From Drosophila miranda (Eukaryota > Arthropoda > Insecta > Diptera > Drosophilidae): a stretch of DNA of 64,000 nt. The notes beneath the pieces are model-generated. The model saw only the letters and a program-made list of their open reading frames with translations, was not told the DNA's origin and searched no databases. Positions 23,623-35,504 of this stretch are shown here, piece after piece. Numbering within the stretch: the stretch's first letter is position 1; every line of letters begins with the position of its first letter. The DNA lies in NCBI RefSeq assembly GCF_003369915.1, contig NC_046674.1:2046001-2110000 (forward strand). Reading direction: 5' to 3'. Made by a program: the position numbers and the translations under genes.

Positions 23623-23650
23623 TGTGTGTGTGTGTGTGTGTGTGTGTGTG
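23623..23650. repeat. (GT)n microsatellite
   Basis: A pure GT run of about 14 units in non-coding DNA. Confidence 0.85.
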
Positions 23651-24519
23651 ACTAATGCCTTGGCAGATGGCTTAGTGTCGGGGTTTTGGGCCAAGACTCG
23701 GTTCATTAATTGAACTGTAACCGTCATTTTGGATGGCTTTTTGCTATTGTTTCCCATTATGTCATTGCGGTCAGCGTCAGAGGAAAGGCGGAGGAAAAGG
23801 CATTCCACGACTTGTACAAATACATCATGCATATTAGTTGGTAATCGATAATAGATCATGAGCAATTTGTTAAGTAATTTATAAACAGGGCGAACAAAAA
23901 GAGCCCAACAATGAATAAAAGGGAGGTAAAATATAGGGGGGAAATCATTGTCATCACAATTGTTCCTTGTCTCTCTTTAAATGAAATATTTCATTGCACA
24001 TGTGTCCATGCCTTTAACATAATTTTAAAACTATGAAAAAACCTTCCATCAGAATTCCCTAAAAAAAATAGTAACAATTATGCCACAAATTGCTCACTTT
24101 GGGGGGACAAGACAGGCATTCATTTTTGTTACATTTTTACCATATTTTGCAAGAAAAATGAGTCTGGGTAAAAAATCTTAATCAGTAAACCTGTTAAGCA
24201 CGATTATCGAGCAGCGGCGCACACGAGGCTCGCTCCAAATGCAGAGCAAAGTCACAGGGAAAAGGCACAACAAGCCACACAGAAAAGCAAAAGAAGCAAA
24301 GACGCAGAGTCGCAGAAGCAAAAGTACGGATCAAAGGTATAGAAGGTCTGTGCTTCTGCAAAAGTTCCAGAAGAAACGCTACTGTGCAAAAGCAAATATC
24401 ATCATACAAGCATAAGCCATCAAAGTCACAAAAGCAAAGTCCTAAAAGCCAACTCAAAGAGAAGCAAAGACACAACATACAAAGACACGAAGAAAAGCTC
24501 AACCTCTAACTTTAAGTGA

Positions 24520-24540
24520 GAGAGCGAGAGCAAGAGAGAG
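24520..24540. promoter_or_regulatory. GAGA tract upstream of leader exon
   Basis: A GAGAGCGAGAGCAAGAGAGA-type tract of GAF-site character lies about 160 nt before the erect-wing-type palindrome and within 400 nt of a probable leader exon donor. Confidence 0.35.
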
Positions 24541-24692
24541 GCGAGACTTACGCTTGCGCTCTACTGCTCTGCGGCTCTGCTGCTCTCTTCTGCTGCTTTT
24601 GCGGTGACAACGTGCAGAGCATGCGCAAAGCGCAAAGCCGCTGCCGATGCCGATGCCGTCGAAGCGGCAATAAACCTGTTTCGAGTGGAGCA

Positions 24693-24704
24693 TGCGCATG
24701 CGCG
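24693..24704. promoter_or_regulatory. Perfect NRF1/erect wing palindrome
   Basis: TGCGCATGCGCG matches the consensus YGCGCATGCGCR bound by NRF1 in vertebrates and its fly relative erect wing (ewg). It lies about 200 nt upstream of a consensus splice donor (AAAGTAAGT at 24903-24911), so it probably belongs to the promoter of a transcript with its first exon near 24.75-24.9 kb. The downstream gene on this strand is the second chitin-binding gene. Confidence 0.5.
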
Positions 24705-24839
24705 GTGGCCGCAGACGAACCAAAATTAGCGACGAAGAGAGCTTTCGGGGGTAGAAAAAGCAAAGGCAAAAGGCAAAAAGCAAAACCGAATTCCCATTTT
24801 TGTGCCAACCTCGCGAGTTGGCCAATACGATCTGCAACT

Positions 24840-25215
24840 TCAGACTTCAGACTGCAAGCGGTCAGCCAGGTGAACGGCAGCGAACACAGCCCCTCTCGCA
24901 TAAAGTAAGTGGGCGTGGCAAATACCGAGTGCATATTATCTATTTCCATTTGTGTGTGTGTGTCTTATGTTTTTTTTTTTTTTGCCCGTGTGTGCAGTGA
25001 GAGATGTACAAATTATATAAAAATCATAATAAATCAGAGTTCCAATGGAATATTAAGTGCATATCGGGCTTCAAAAAATGTTTTGCCAAGTGCCGGAAAA
25101 AGTGCTGCAAAGTCAATGAATTCCTGCGGAAAAGTGCTGCCAAGCGACAAAACATATTCGAAAACTTAATCATTTTTAAAGAAACTAATGCAAAATCAGT
25201 TATAAAATGAGCAAA
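24840..25215 (+). other. Probable 5' leader exons of second chitin-binding gene
   Basis: A leader-like stretch ends in a consensus donor (GTAAGT at 24906-24911). After about 90 nt an acceptor-like TGTGTGCAG ends near 24998, followed by an A-rich leader-like region typical of fly 5' UTRs. The next acceptor on this strand with a good ATG after it is TTTCAG at 31310, six kb downstream. This assignment is inference from splice signals and needs transcript data. Confidence 0.35.
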
Positions 25216-27246
25216 AAAAAACAACTATAAAAATTTCCACAAGACACAAACACAGATGGAGAGACGCAGACACACACACACACACATGTAAAACAAAGAA
25301 AATTGCAATGAACAAATTGCTAGTGTGTGTGTGTGTGTGTGTGTGGATTTGTATCTGTGTTTTTGCGTCAGTGGCAATATTTATTGTTAATTTAGGGAAT
25401 AAATTTCTTTACATCAAATTTATAGAAAAAACAAATAAAAATTAATAAGAGAAAAACTGGAAAAACCATTGAAGATTTCTGTGGATTATTTTGGCAGATA
25501 TTTTTGGAGACCCAGAAAAGGGTACGTTCCTCAGATACATGTACCTATGATTAAAAATATTTATACATACCTACGAGTAGATAAGTCAAACACCTCCGTG
25601 TAGAGCCAACACCTTTTCCATCACAAAGCCTCCTCCTCGATCGACCATATCCGAGCATATCTCTCATGGCCAAAATATACAACTAGCGTTTTGCAAACTC
25701 AAAAATGATCTCAGGCGTTGCTAATTATTTCTTTGCGCCTTGTACAATACCTAGGTAGTATATTGTTAGCCGCCCCCCTCACTTGGGGGCTGGCCCTCCT
25801 CTTTGTTAGCCCCGTGCTACAGTTTGTTGGCTGTTGTCTGCGCATCTTCAGCGAACACCAAACACCAAGGCAGCAACAGCAGCAGCAACACCACGAATAT
25901 GGCCAACAAAACTGAGCCAAGATTTTACTTTCATCATCGCGACCAACAGGCAACAAATAGCAGCAACAGCAGCAACGGCAGCAGCAGCAGGCAGCAGCAA
26001 CAAATGAAATTTTGAAATTTTACTTTCATCCATCTCTCGTCTCGTCTCGTATCGTCCCGCCTCGTCTCGTCTTGAAAAACGACGTTTTGTGCATTTTATT
26101 TGGCCGCTTTTCACTCTCCATTTCTTTGGTCTTTGTACTTTTTTCACAATTACGAAAATATAGCACTAATATTTTGTTAATTGCATCCAGTATGCTGACG
26201 AGTACTCGTACTCGTACAGTGTTTCTTGGTTTTCTCTTGGGAAACTTAACCCTCTTCGGCGGGTCAGGCAGAGAGTCCACATCCACATCCACATCCCAAC
26301 ATCGGATCGGATCGGGGACAACCGGAATGGGCGATTAAAACTTATTTGTGGAACAGCTTCAGCAACTTTGAGATAGAAAAAAACAAGCACAAATTGATTT
26401 TGGATTCGGTTTCGGGCTTGGACTTGGATTTGGACTTGGATTTCGATGTGGATGTGGCGGCAAAAAGGAAACTTAGTTTTCACTTGCCGCCATCGCACAT
26501 CGCACATGGCACATGGCATCGCATCGTCGGTGTGTCAGCGACACGAAGATGCTGTTCGAGATGCAAGCAGCTGCAGGGAAAATGCATAAAGCAAATCGGC
26601 TGGTAGGCTATGCTTGAGTTAACCTGAAGATTTAGATGATAGATGGGGTCTAATTGGATGATTTTCCACAAGGGGCTATATAAAAGCCCAAATTGTGGCG
26701 AAAGAATGATGTCAGACTCACATGGACTCAATTGGTATTCTCGAGCATTCTCTTCGGCAGCATTCGTTTGTGCGTACCGAGTCCCGATGGAAGCAGTTGG
26801 GAGCTGGGATTAGAATGACTATTTTTATATTCAAAGTTTCCCATTCCAATGCATCTCCTTTTCAAAACTTTCGAAAACGATCTTCCTACTTGCCTTAAGC
26901 CTTCAAGGTAGAGTTTCTTTCTAGAAGGAATCCATAAAATCTATTCAAGAGCACAGATTTGAATGGATATACCCCACTAGTTCTTGGAACTGAGATAAAT
27001 ATAATATTTTGCCAAGGCAAAATGCTTTAATTTAAATTTTTTAGCAATCAAATTAGACAAATTAATATAAAGTCTAATCAAGACGCGTTATGGTCTGGTG
27101 AACCAACAAATTTTCTGCCCAATTAAGAGCTCAAGCCTTCAAACAGGAAACAGCTTCTTCCAAAATTTATGGGATATATAATGCCAACTGAACCATGCAA
27201 AAATACACAATTTCCGAAATAAATAAAACAAAAAACATCGATTCCA

Positions 27247-27294
27247 TCAGGTGCCATCAGGTGCCATCAGGTGCCATCAGGTGCCATCAGGGGC
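27247..27294. repeat. 10-nt tandem repeat (CAGGTGCCAT), about 5 copies
   Basis: Five near-perfect copies lie in direct tandem. The unit contains the E-box CAGGTG, so the array presents repeated E-boxes. Confidence 0.75.
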
Positions 27295-29956
27295 CAGGGA
27301 ATGGAGATGAGATCTCTGTGGTGCACACAGAAAAGGCGACCTTGAAAGTACCAAAAGCGAAGCAAAGCTCGGCTCGACTCTGGCTCGGGCTCTCATAACA
27401 GCTTATAAAGATGCTAATTTCCTATGACAACCAGCGACATGGCGACCTGTCTTGGCCAGCTGGCAAAACTGGCTAAAAGAAGAGAGAAGAGGAATGGGGC
27501 AGAGGAAAGACAGATGATTGCAGACTGAAGGAAAACAAAAAAACTTGTCAACGACTTCTGTTTCTATCGTGCAACCGGATTGGGGCAGCAACTGGAGCTA
27601 TAATAACGATTGTCCCCCCAACGAAACACAAAACCCGTTGCTGACGTCGAAGAAATTTCAGATGAGAATTAGATGCAAACGAAAACGAGAGTTTGTAGAG
27701 AGGCTCTAGACGGTCTAGACGGTGCGATGCTGCCTTTGGCCATGTACATGCCTGGTGCCAGAATCAAATACAAATACAAATATAAAAACTCATTTAATTG
27801 TGCATTGTGTATATTTTGTGTGCGGTGCGGGGTGTGGGGTGTGGGAGTCAAAAAACAACCGAAAACAACCTTCGAGGCAACTAATTCTAGAAGAGAATCT
27901 TGAATCTTTGTTGGGAAAATTTGCAAAATTTCAAGGAAAAACATTTCAAGCAACGAAGTGGCCATAAAACAATACAAATATGACATTCAAATGGCACTAT
28001 TAGGTCTTGGGTATTTCTAAACCAGATAGATCTACATTTTATTGGACTATATTTCCGTTCATTGTACTGCAAGATGATCCATCAATTAATTCCGAAAACA
28101 AAACCACCAACAATACCTATCAGAAATAACAAAAAAATGAACAAAAAAACTTACCGGTATTTGTCATCGTGCTTAGCCTTGAATTTGAACTTGGCCAAGA
28201 CAATACGGGTGGGACCTGCTCATCGAGACTCAGACAATTTATTGTCGTGCTCTCCGGTCTGCTCTTTTTGGAGTCTGTGAGTCTCTGAATCTCGAATCTG
28301 TGGGCTGTAAAAGATAAGATGCCAACAAAAATTAATACATCAATATTTCATTTATGGGCCCATGCACTGCACTAAATCTGAACAAAAGCCGTGCCATAAA
28401 CATAATACTTTGTTTAGCGCGAAAGCGATTTATCACTAATATACGAAGACAGCTAATGGCTAAGGCCGGCCTTAACTTAGAGCCAAGACGAGGCGGCTTC
28501 AAGTAGAAGGCAAAAACTGACACCAGAATGATTGATGGAAGCTTTTCAGGGAGGAGGAGGAGGAGGAGGAGGTATGAGGTGGGGGCCTAACCCAGAGATG
28601 TAGAATATACAAGGAGAAATCTTGGAAGCTTAAAAGTAGGTCTAAGAGTATATTTTGACAGAAAGGAATCATTAGATTCCGTACTCCACCAATGAGCACC
28701 AAGTGGTCCAAGCGACACCAAGCTGAGGATTGCTAGGCGCAAATCTGAGGCAGAAACGTCACTCAACCGACCGAGGGACGCTGCCGCAAGACGCGCGACA
28801 CGAACACGTACAGGATCTCTTCATACTTCATTGACGTTTATTCGTGTTAGATGAAACACGAGACCCCAATCTTCATAAATTTTGCAAGTGGGTAAATCTA
28901 GTCAAATACAAATGCTCCCTTTCCAAGGGAGTTGCAGTCGAAGCTTGAATTGTGCTGGAATTTGAGGCTCTTGATGATCAAAGAATGTATGCCACAACTG
29001 GGCTTCGAAAAGAGCTCTAAGCTGGGTTCCTAACTCTGGTACTAACTCAAACGAATACTGACAAACGTGTACAATTCTTGGCATTGCGCACTCGCCGGAG
29101 CGCCAGAGAGCCCTTTGGCATTTCCAGGCGTGTATACGTTTATTTCCATTGAAATTGTTATCTTAGCAAATAACCATAGAGCCCCACACAACCATTATCA
29201 TATTTTGTCAGAGAGCGGAGATATGTACATACGTACGTACATGTATGTAAATATGTAGTATATCTGAACAAACAGAGTCACAGCCCACGCAGGGAGACGA
29301 AATGTCAAAAAGTGCAAACCAGCTAAAAGCCACAAACCGACGACTGACGGACGGACAGACATCAAATCCAATCAAATCTCCACTTAAAATGCACGACACA
29401 CATTTTGTTTAAACAACAACAGACACAAAAACAGGGTGTGAGCGGCAACATCTTTGGACCTCCGATGAGGCATAAAATTTGAGCAAAAATTGTGCCATGA
29501 ATAAACCGAGGAGTCGAGGAATCGAGGAGTCGAGGAGCGGCGGATTCGGAGGCGGAGGCGGAGATGGAGGAACGTCCTCTTGAGTGCTCAAGGAAACCCC
29601 ATAAAAACAATGCATAATAAATCCATTTCCAAAGGCAGCCAAAAGGTGCATTCAAGTCTGTTTATCGACTGCCAAATTACAATGCTCCAATGATGATCTT
29701 CTGGTGGGGTGGCGTGGTGGCTTGATGGCGGGGCCAAGCGTTTTGCATTCAATTTTTGTGTGGACGAAAACGGAGCGAAGCCCCCAAGAGTTCGCTCGAA
29801 AAAACGCATTGGAAATGAAAGTGATTGCTGGCTGTTCGTTCGCTTTTCAATTTGTTATAGTTATGCATTGTGTTTGTATTATGTGGTCGCTCGGTCGCCA
29901 GTACTTATTTATTTGCTGTGGCTGCTACCCTTTCAATTTCGCCCGAAACCAAACGA

Positions 29957-29985
29957 GTACGGGTACGGGTACGGGTACGGGCACG
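29957..29985. repeat. 6-nt tandem repeat (CGGGTA)
   Basis: Four to five copies of a hexamer lie in non-coding DNA. It is a short minisatellite with no further support for function. Confidence 0.7.
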
Positions 29986-31360
29986 GGGCGCTCTCCTTAC
30001 GTAAGGTTCCCCGCCAAAGTGACATTGAAGGCTGCTGCCAAAGCTAATTATGCAATTACCCCCTCTCCCCCGACAGCCGATAGCCGACACCTGAGACGGA
30101 AATCGGAAAGTGAAGCTGATTGGAAGGTGTATATATAGTACTTGTGCACAATGAATGCTTGTGTTTACACACCAAGCACATAATATGTTGTATTTAGTTA
30201 ATGGAACACTTAGCGAAGAATGAGATGAGTAATCGCCTGGAGGCTGCGAATTGTTGGGTGTCACGCGTCATGCGGCAGGGCCCCTCAGTCGAGAGAAGGC
30301 CTGCGTTTCTGCCTGAGATGCGCCAGTAACCATCTTTGGATGTTTCACGCTGAATTTTCATCATCTATCTAGCTATATCTCCTTTTCAACTTAAATTTCG
30401 TGTATCACTTAGTCGATATCGGATAAATTCTTATATGAACTATAGAATGCACTGGTAGAGTTATGTTTCTTGCTTTATTAAGATAAGAGTTGGAATAAAT
30501 TACCCAAAATTGACTGAATTTTGGTGGAGAATCCACAGAGATATACCATTAAAGTAACTAGTGGGTTTGCAGCACATTAACAAGGGAGAATATTGGATCA
30601 CTGTACGTATAGAAGATTCAGTAAGCCATATATAGTACATATGTGTATAGGCTCTAGACATCTGCACTATTTATTTTGTTTTTGCACTATCGGGCATTCT
30701 CTTTTTCACATTTTCTTTGGCTTGGGCGTCTGCCTCTCTGGGATAAAGTCTCGGACGATTGGGAGCAGTCTCATGTACCATTTACAATGCATAAATTAAC
30801 AAATGAAGGAATAAATGATCAAAATAATATTTAATGATTAGCTTTCTTTAGCATTTTGGCGCATAAGAAACCCCTTCCTCCAAGCATTTTCACTTCTTCT
30901 CCAAAAACCTTTTGCTAGTAGAATCGAAAAGAAAATTCGAACTCAAGCCCGAACCCAAACCCCAAAACCAAGCAAAGAACACTTTCTACAACCAATTTTG
31001 GCTAGAATGCATTTCTTTGCCGCCTTCAAAATCCACCGTCGACCGACTTGATTGACAGCCGCAGAAAGTAGCGTTAATCCAGAGAACGTGTCTGGAATCA
31101 CAATCAATGCGCAGAACCTAGGGCCCAAAGGCCGAATGGGGAGCGAGAGAGAGAGCTCCAGCAGACAATTCTTTGTTTCTTTTGTGTTTTTTAAGCGTTC
31201 AACGACTTGTCTAGAACATAAATCTTTCCTCGAGGGTGTGGTGGCTATGGCTAATGGTTATTTTTGAAATTCTTATGTAATATTTGTGTGGTACTATCGC
31301 TTCATTTCAGTTGAGAGACAAGTGGTGATATATCCCCGAGAGATCAGCGAAACCTTCAAG

Positions 31361-34300
31361 ATGAAAAGCGCCAAGCGCTGGCTGTTCATGACAGCAACAG
31401 GTGAGAGGATAGCCGAGTAAAAAACACCCACATAATCGTGTTATTCGTTATTCGAACGGGTTCCTGTCCTGGGGATTATGCAACTTTTAAGCTGTGGAAT
31501 TTATTTCGATTTCGATTCCGCTTTTCAGTGCTGCTGCTGAGCCTACTGGCCTGCTCAGAGGCTGCCCTGCCCTTCAAAAAGGTCTCCATTGCCAAGACAC
31601 CCGCCTTCACGAGCAGCACCACCACCACCAGCACCAGTACAACCACAGAGGACACACCCGTCGAGGAGGAGGACACCCCGGTGCCCAGTGGCGAGGGCGG
31701 CAGCAGCGACGTTCCCAAGGTGAGCGATAGGAAGTTGGGGAAGACTATTCCCATGGTTAACGCGGGTATTTATGGTGTAAACTCTACCCTTCCAGGCGGA
31801 AAATAACACTCGTACGTCGACAAAGAACTCCAAACTGACGGGCATTCCACAAATCGATTACATCTGGGATCCGAATCTTCCCAGGGAATTGAATGGGTAA
31901 GCATTTAGAGCAATGCCAGCGAAGAGAATGCAGAATGTACCCCCTCCACAGGTACAATCTTTCGACTTATCCCTTCCTTTCGACGGTGCCGCCCATGGAT
32001 GAGATTCACTTCAAGTGCGAGGGCCTCCACGATGGTTTCTATGCCTCCATTGAGTACAAATGTCAGGTGAGAGCCAAGATGGGACAGGGGACAGGGGACA
32101 CGGGACGCGTGACCTTGTCCGTAACACAAACACAACGTCACAACGTACCAATTGGTCAAACAATAGGATTTCCACTGCCAAAAGCCACTAAAAAAAAAAA
32201 CAAAACCCTATGTGCATGTCCAGTAATTTCTCTTTTTCAACGTTCAACGACGGGTTTACGTTTACGTGACGCCAAAACTCGTTTACGCTTCGATCTTGAC
32301 CTCAAAATCGGAATTTTGTTTTGCCAGACGCTAAGCGATAAACGCTAAACGCTAAACATTGGGATTAGTTATGGCCAAATAATGGCATTACTAACATCTT
32401 GGACAACACCATCTCGTTGTAGATCTACCATCATTGCGTCTATGGGATACGGCACGATTTTCTGTGCGCCAATTTCACGGCGTTCGATCAGCGGACATTC
32501 ATCTGTCACTTTGCCTCCGATGTAGACTGTGAGGGATCCCAAAAGTACTGGAACAGGTAAAGCATGCATATATCTTTATAGAACATTGAAGAAAAAAACT
32601 ATCCTAAATGTTCATGTATTTTCAGGAACGATGCACTCTATATGGCTACCACCACCACATCCACGACTACCACAACCATTGCACCGCCACCCACGCAACC
32701 GGCAGCACCGCGTCGTCGTCTGCAGAGACCACAGCGACCCCTGAGGCGGCCGTACAACCGGAGACCCATCGATGACTACTACTACGATGAGGAGGATCAG
32801 TACGAGGACGAGTACTACGAGCGACCGACGCGCAGGCACAAGACCAGACCGCGTCATCGCAAGCCCCAGGTGGAGGTGGACTACGAGGACGAGTACGAGG
32901 AGAAGCGGGTCGAGGCCGAAAAGCCGGCAAGACGCAACCGAAATCGGTACAGGGATGAGGAAGATTCCCTGGACGAGGACTACGAGGAGCGGCCGGCAAT
33001 CAGAAGAGGAAAACCAACGCCGGGACCAGCTGGAAGGAAGGTGTCGCCGCCTCGCAAGCCCGGTCGAGCGGAGGAGCGACGCAGCTTCAATGAGGACCGG
33101 CCCCTGGCCAGGCGTCGCAGCAACGAGAGGCGTACCACGCCGTCATCCGCCATCGACGATCTCGATGAGTACGAGAAGCCCTACGGGGGCACGGACCAGG
33201 AGGAGGCTGCCGAGGAGCAGACGCCGCAGAAGGTGAAGACCACACCGAAACCTCTCACGGAATATATCACTCCCAAAGCGGCCACCGCCTCTGTGTATGC
33301 CCGTCCCAGGGCTCCGCCGAAGATCGCCCGCCCAGTGCCCATCACCGAGAAAAAGAAGTACTCCTATCCGGTGCAGAAAAACACGGCCACCGCCCAGCCG
33401 CCGTCTGGGAATGGGCAGGAGGAGGAGGACTACTCCCAGGAGCAGGCGCAGGAGGATGACTACGAGCAACCACCACCGCCACCGCCGGCCAGGAACATTC
33501 CCCGACGACGCACTGCAGCGCCCAGGGCCGAGCAAAAGCCCACACGAACCACGCTGCGGAAGCCCGTGACGGACAAGAAGCCGCTCGAGGAGGATTACGA
33601 TGAGCCGGCCGAGCAGCCGGAGCCACCGCGCAAGCGGAAGCGTCCACTGGCTCCCCGATCCCGCGCCCCAGCAGCCGATGTGGACTTCGATGACGAGGAC
33701 TACGAGGAGAGCCTAGCGCCTGCGCCAGTGGCAACAGCAGCTCCAGCACGTGGCATCCTGAGGAGTCGCTCCAAGGCAACGACCACAAGAAAGCCAATAG
33801 CGCCTCGACCCCGGCAGCCCATCGTCGAGGAGGAGGACACGGCTGAGCCCATCATCAGCGAGGAGGAGGCGCCCGCATCCGCGATTGCGCCCAGAACGAG
33901 AGCAAATTCCCTGAGCGGAAGGACGGCACCTGGCAAACCACAGCGCCCCCCATCGGTACGTGTGGTCAAGCGACCCTTCCTGCCCTCCCGGGGCGGAAGC
34001 CCCTATCTGCCGCGCGGCCTTCAGCCGGTGGGCGTGGCCCTGAAGCCAGTGCCGCCAGTGACGACAGACAGCACGCCCATCGACATGGGTTCGACCATCT
34101 CGGGGGTGCGTTTGCTGGAGCACGGGGCACCGCTGCTGCGAGGACGGCCCGACAGCAGCGAAGACGAGGTGGAGGAGGAGGAGGAGGACGACGATGAGGG
34201 GGCGCCTCCGTCTCCGAGTCCGCCACGTACCACGCTGCCGCCTCGCAGCGCCCTGCCGGCCACGCCCAAGCAGCAGCAGCAGCAACAGCCGCCGAAACTG

Positions 34301-34864
34301 AATCTCGACGAGCTCTACGAGAACGACTACGATGTCACGCTGAACGATGCGCTCGATCCCACGCTTAAGCCGCTCTCGCCATTGCCACAGCATCAGATTC
34401 AGATTCAGCATTCGCATCCGCTTCCGTATCAGCCACAGCAACAGCAACAGCCGCAGGGTCGTCCCTATGCCAGTGCCTATGCAGCTCCTACTGGTGGCAG
34501 CTCCGCCTCATCCGCCTACAATCCATTCGCCTATCAGCAACAGTATCAGCATCCGAATCATCCGCAGCATTCGCAGCAATCATCAACATCCGCTTCAGCT
34601 TCAGCATCAGCATCCGCATCAGCTCAATCCCAAACGCAATCGCAGCCAGCGAGCTACCATAGTGATTCCTATTTCTCATCGACAGATATACGCCGGCGGG
34701 CTATTGTCCCGTCGCAAGCCGCGCGTCCACATCGACACGAATACGCTGCTCCCAGAGGACCAGCCGCCGGAGGAGCTGGACCAGGCGCCGGCCCAGGAGT
34801 GAGTCATCACCATCAAATGGGCGGACGGATTGCCCAGCATTTTTACGATGACTTTGCCTATTGA
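31361..34864 (+). CDS. CPAP1-type chitin-binding protein with long disordered C-terminus, 6 coding exons
   Basis: Coding exons 31361-31400, 31529-31719, 31796-31896, 31952-32066, 32423-32556 and 32626-34864 join in phase and give 939 residues. The protein starts with a signal peptide (about 1-26, core VLLLSLLACSEA), then a Thr/Ser-rich linker. One CBM14 chitin-binding domain has cysteines at 133, 148, 154, 164, 177 and 185, nearly the same spacing as in the 11.2-kb gene and with an intron at the same codon after Cys2-Gln. About 740 low-complexity residues follow: acidic Tyr-rich patches (DYYYDEEDQYEDEYYE), Arg/Pro-rich tracts, poly-Pro, poly-Gln and an Ala/Ser-rich stretch, ending HHHQMGGRIAQHFYDDFAY. 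It is likely a secreted cuticle or tracheal matrix protein. The leader probably starts near 24.7 kb. The 3' UTR holds an intron and its end nearly reaches mus301. Confidence 0.9.
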
Positions 34865-34910
34865 ATGCGGGATACGAACGAGGTCTGTGTGTGTGTGTGT
34901 GTGTAATAAG

Positions 34911-34976
34911 GTGAGTAGGATCGGGATCCCTCTTGTTCCATTCCCATCTAATATGATCTCCCTTTTTGGCTTGCAG
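34911..34976 (+). other. Probable 3' UTR intron of second chitin-binding gene
   Basis: Donor AAGGTGAGT, branch-like CTAAT near 34950 and acceptor TTGGCTTGCAG bound a 66-nt intron of typical fly length, 46 nt after the stop codon. It follows a (GT)n run at 34886-34904. Confidence 0.6.
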
Positions 34977-35464
34977 TTTCTTAAGCTGTAAATAAGTTTC
35001 CCCCAACCCCAAGAGCACCCAAGAGAACCCAAGAGAACCCAAGAGACCCCAACCAACCCCAATTGAAGAGGAGTGGAAGGATTCGTGTCCCCTACTTTAG
35101 TCTACTCGTAATTCCCATAAGGTTAAGAGAAGAACTTAACTCCTTACTTATAATGCCTATATGATACATTTTATAATACTCAATTGTCGTGATAGTAGCC
35201 GGGACAAAACACGTTTGCGCATTTGTCTGTCTAACTCTATATCTGTTGTCAGTATCCTAACATCCTTCAACAGCCTCCCATCAACTAGAGACAAGCAGCA
35301 TTCAGCAGCAGGAAGCAAGACCAGCAGAACAGCGGCGCGGCCAATGATGTCCTTAATGTACATTTAGTGAGAAAAGCAATTTACTTAAATTCCTAATTTA
35401 AATTCTGTAATATTTGTAAGCTTTGTCCAGAGAGAACTTAAGTCCGAGTGCTTAACAACTAAAT

Positions 35465-35470
35465 AATAAA
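35465..35470 (+). terminator. Poly(A) signal AATAAA of second chitin-binding gene
   Basis: The hexamer lies 35 nt before the stop codon of mus301 on the opposite strand, so the two transcripts end tail to tail and probably overlap. Confidence 0.55.
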
Positions 35471-35504
35471 AACACAAATGGAAAACACTCACTTAAACCT
35501 ATTC

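Larger units (their letters stand above)
21830..24480. other. Non-coding spacer with simple repeats
   Basis: I see no supported gene. Contents include a minus-strand open stretch without ATG (about 22413-22606, W-rich end), a compound microsatellite (TTAAG, GACGCT and GCCGTC units, about 22718-22812), a G-quadruplex motif near 23004 and a (GT)n run at about 23623-23650. Confidence 0.5.
25220..31300. other. Long non-coding stretch, probably intron of second chitin-binding gene
   Basis: I find no supported gene. Contents include (CA)n and (GT)n runs near 25271 and 25323-25345, CAG tracts near 25870 and 25965, a TCTCG repeat near 26036-26075, a 10-nt tandem repeat near 27250-27293, a G-rich run near 27826, a GGA repeat near 28552-28573 and a CGGGTA repeat near 29957-29985. 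A 60-codon minus-strand frame at 28902-29084 has ordinary composition but no other support. Confidence 0.5.

Noticed and set aside
25004..25210. 68-codon Lys/Cys-rich plus-strand frame
   Set aside because: Looks like an A-rich fly 5' leader just after a splice acceptor; the frame is short and no motif is recognisable.
33713..34447. 244-codon minus-strand frame
   Set aside because: Antisense shadow of the repetitive tail of the second chitin-binding gene.
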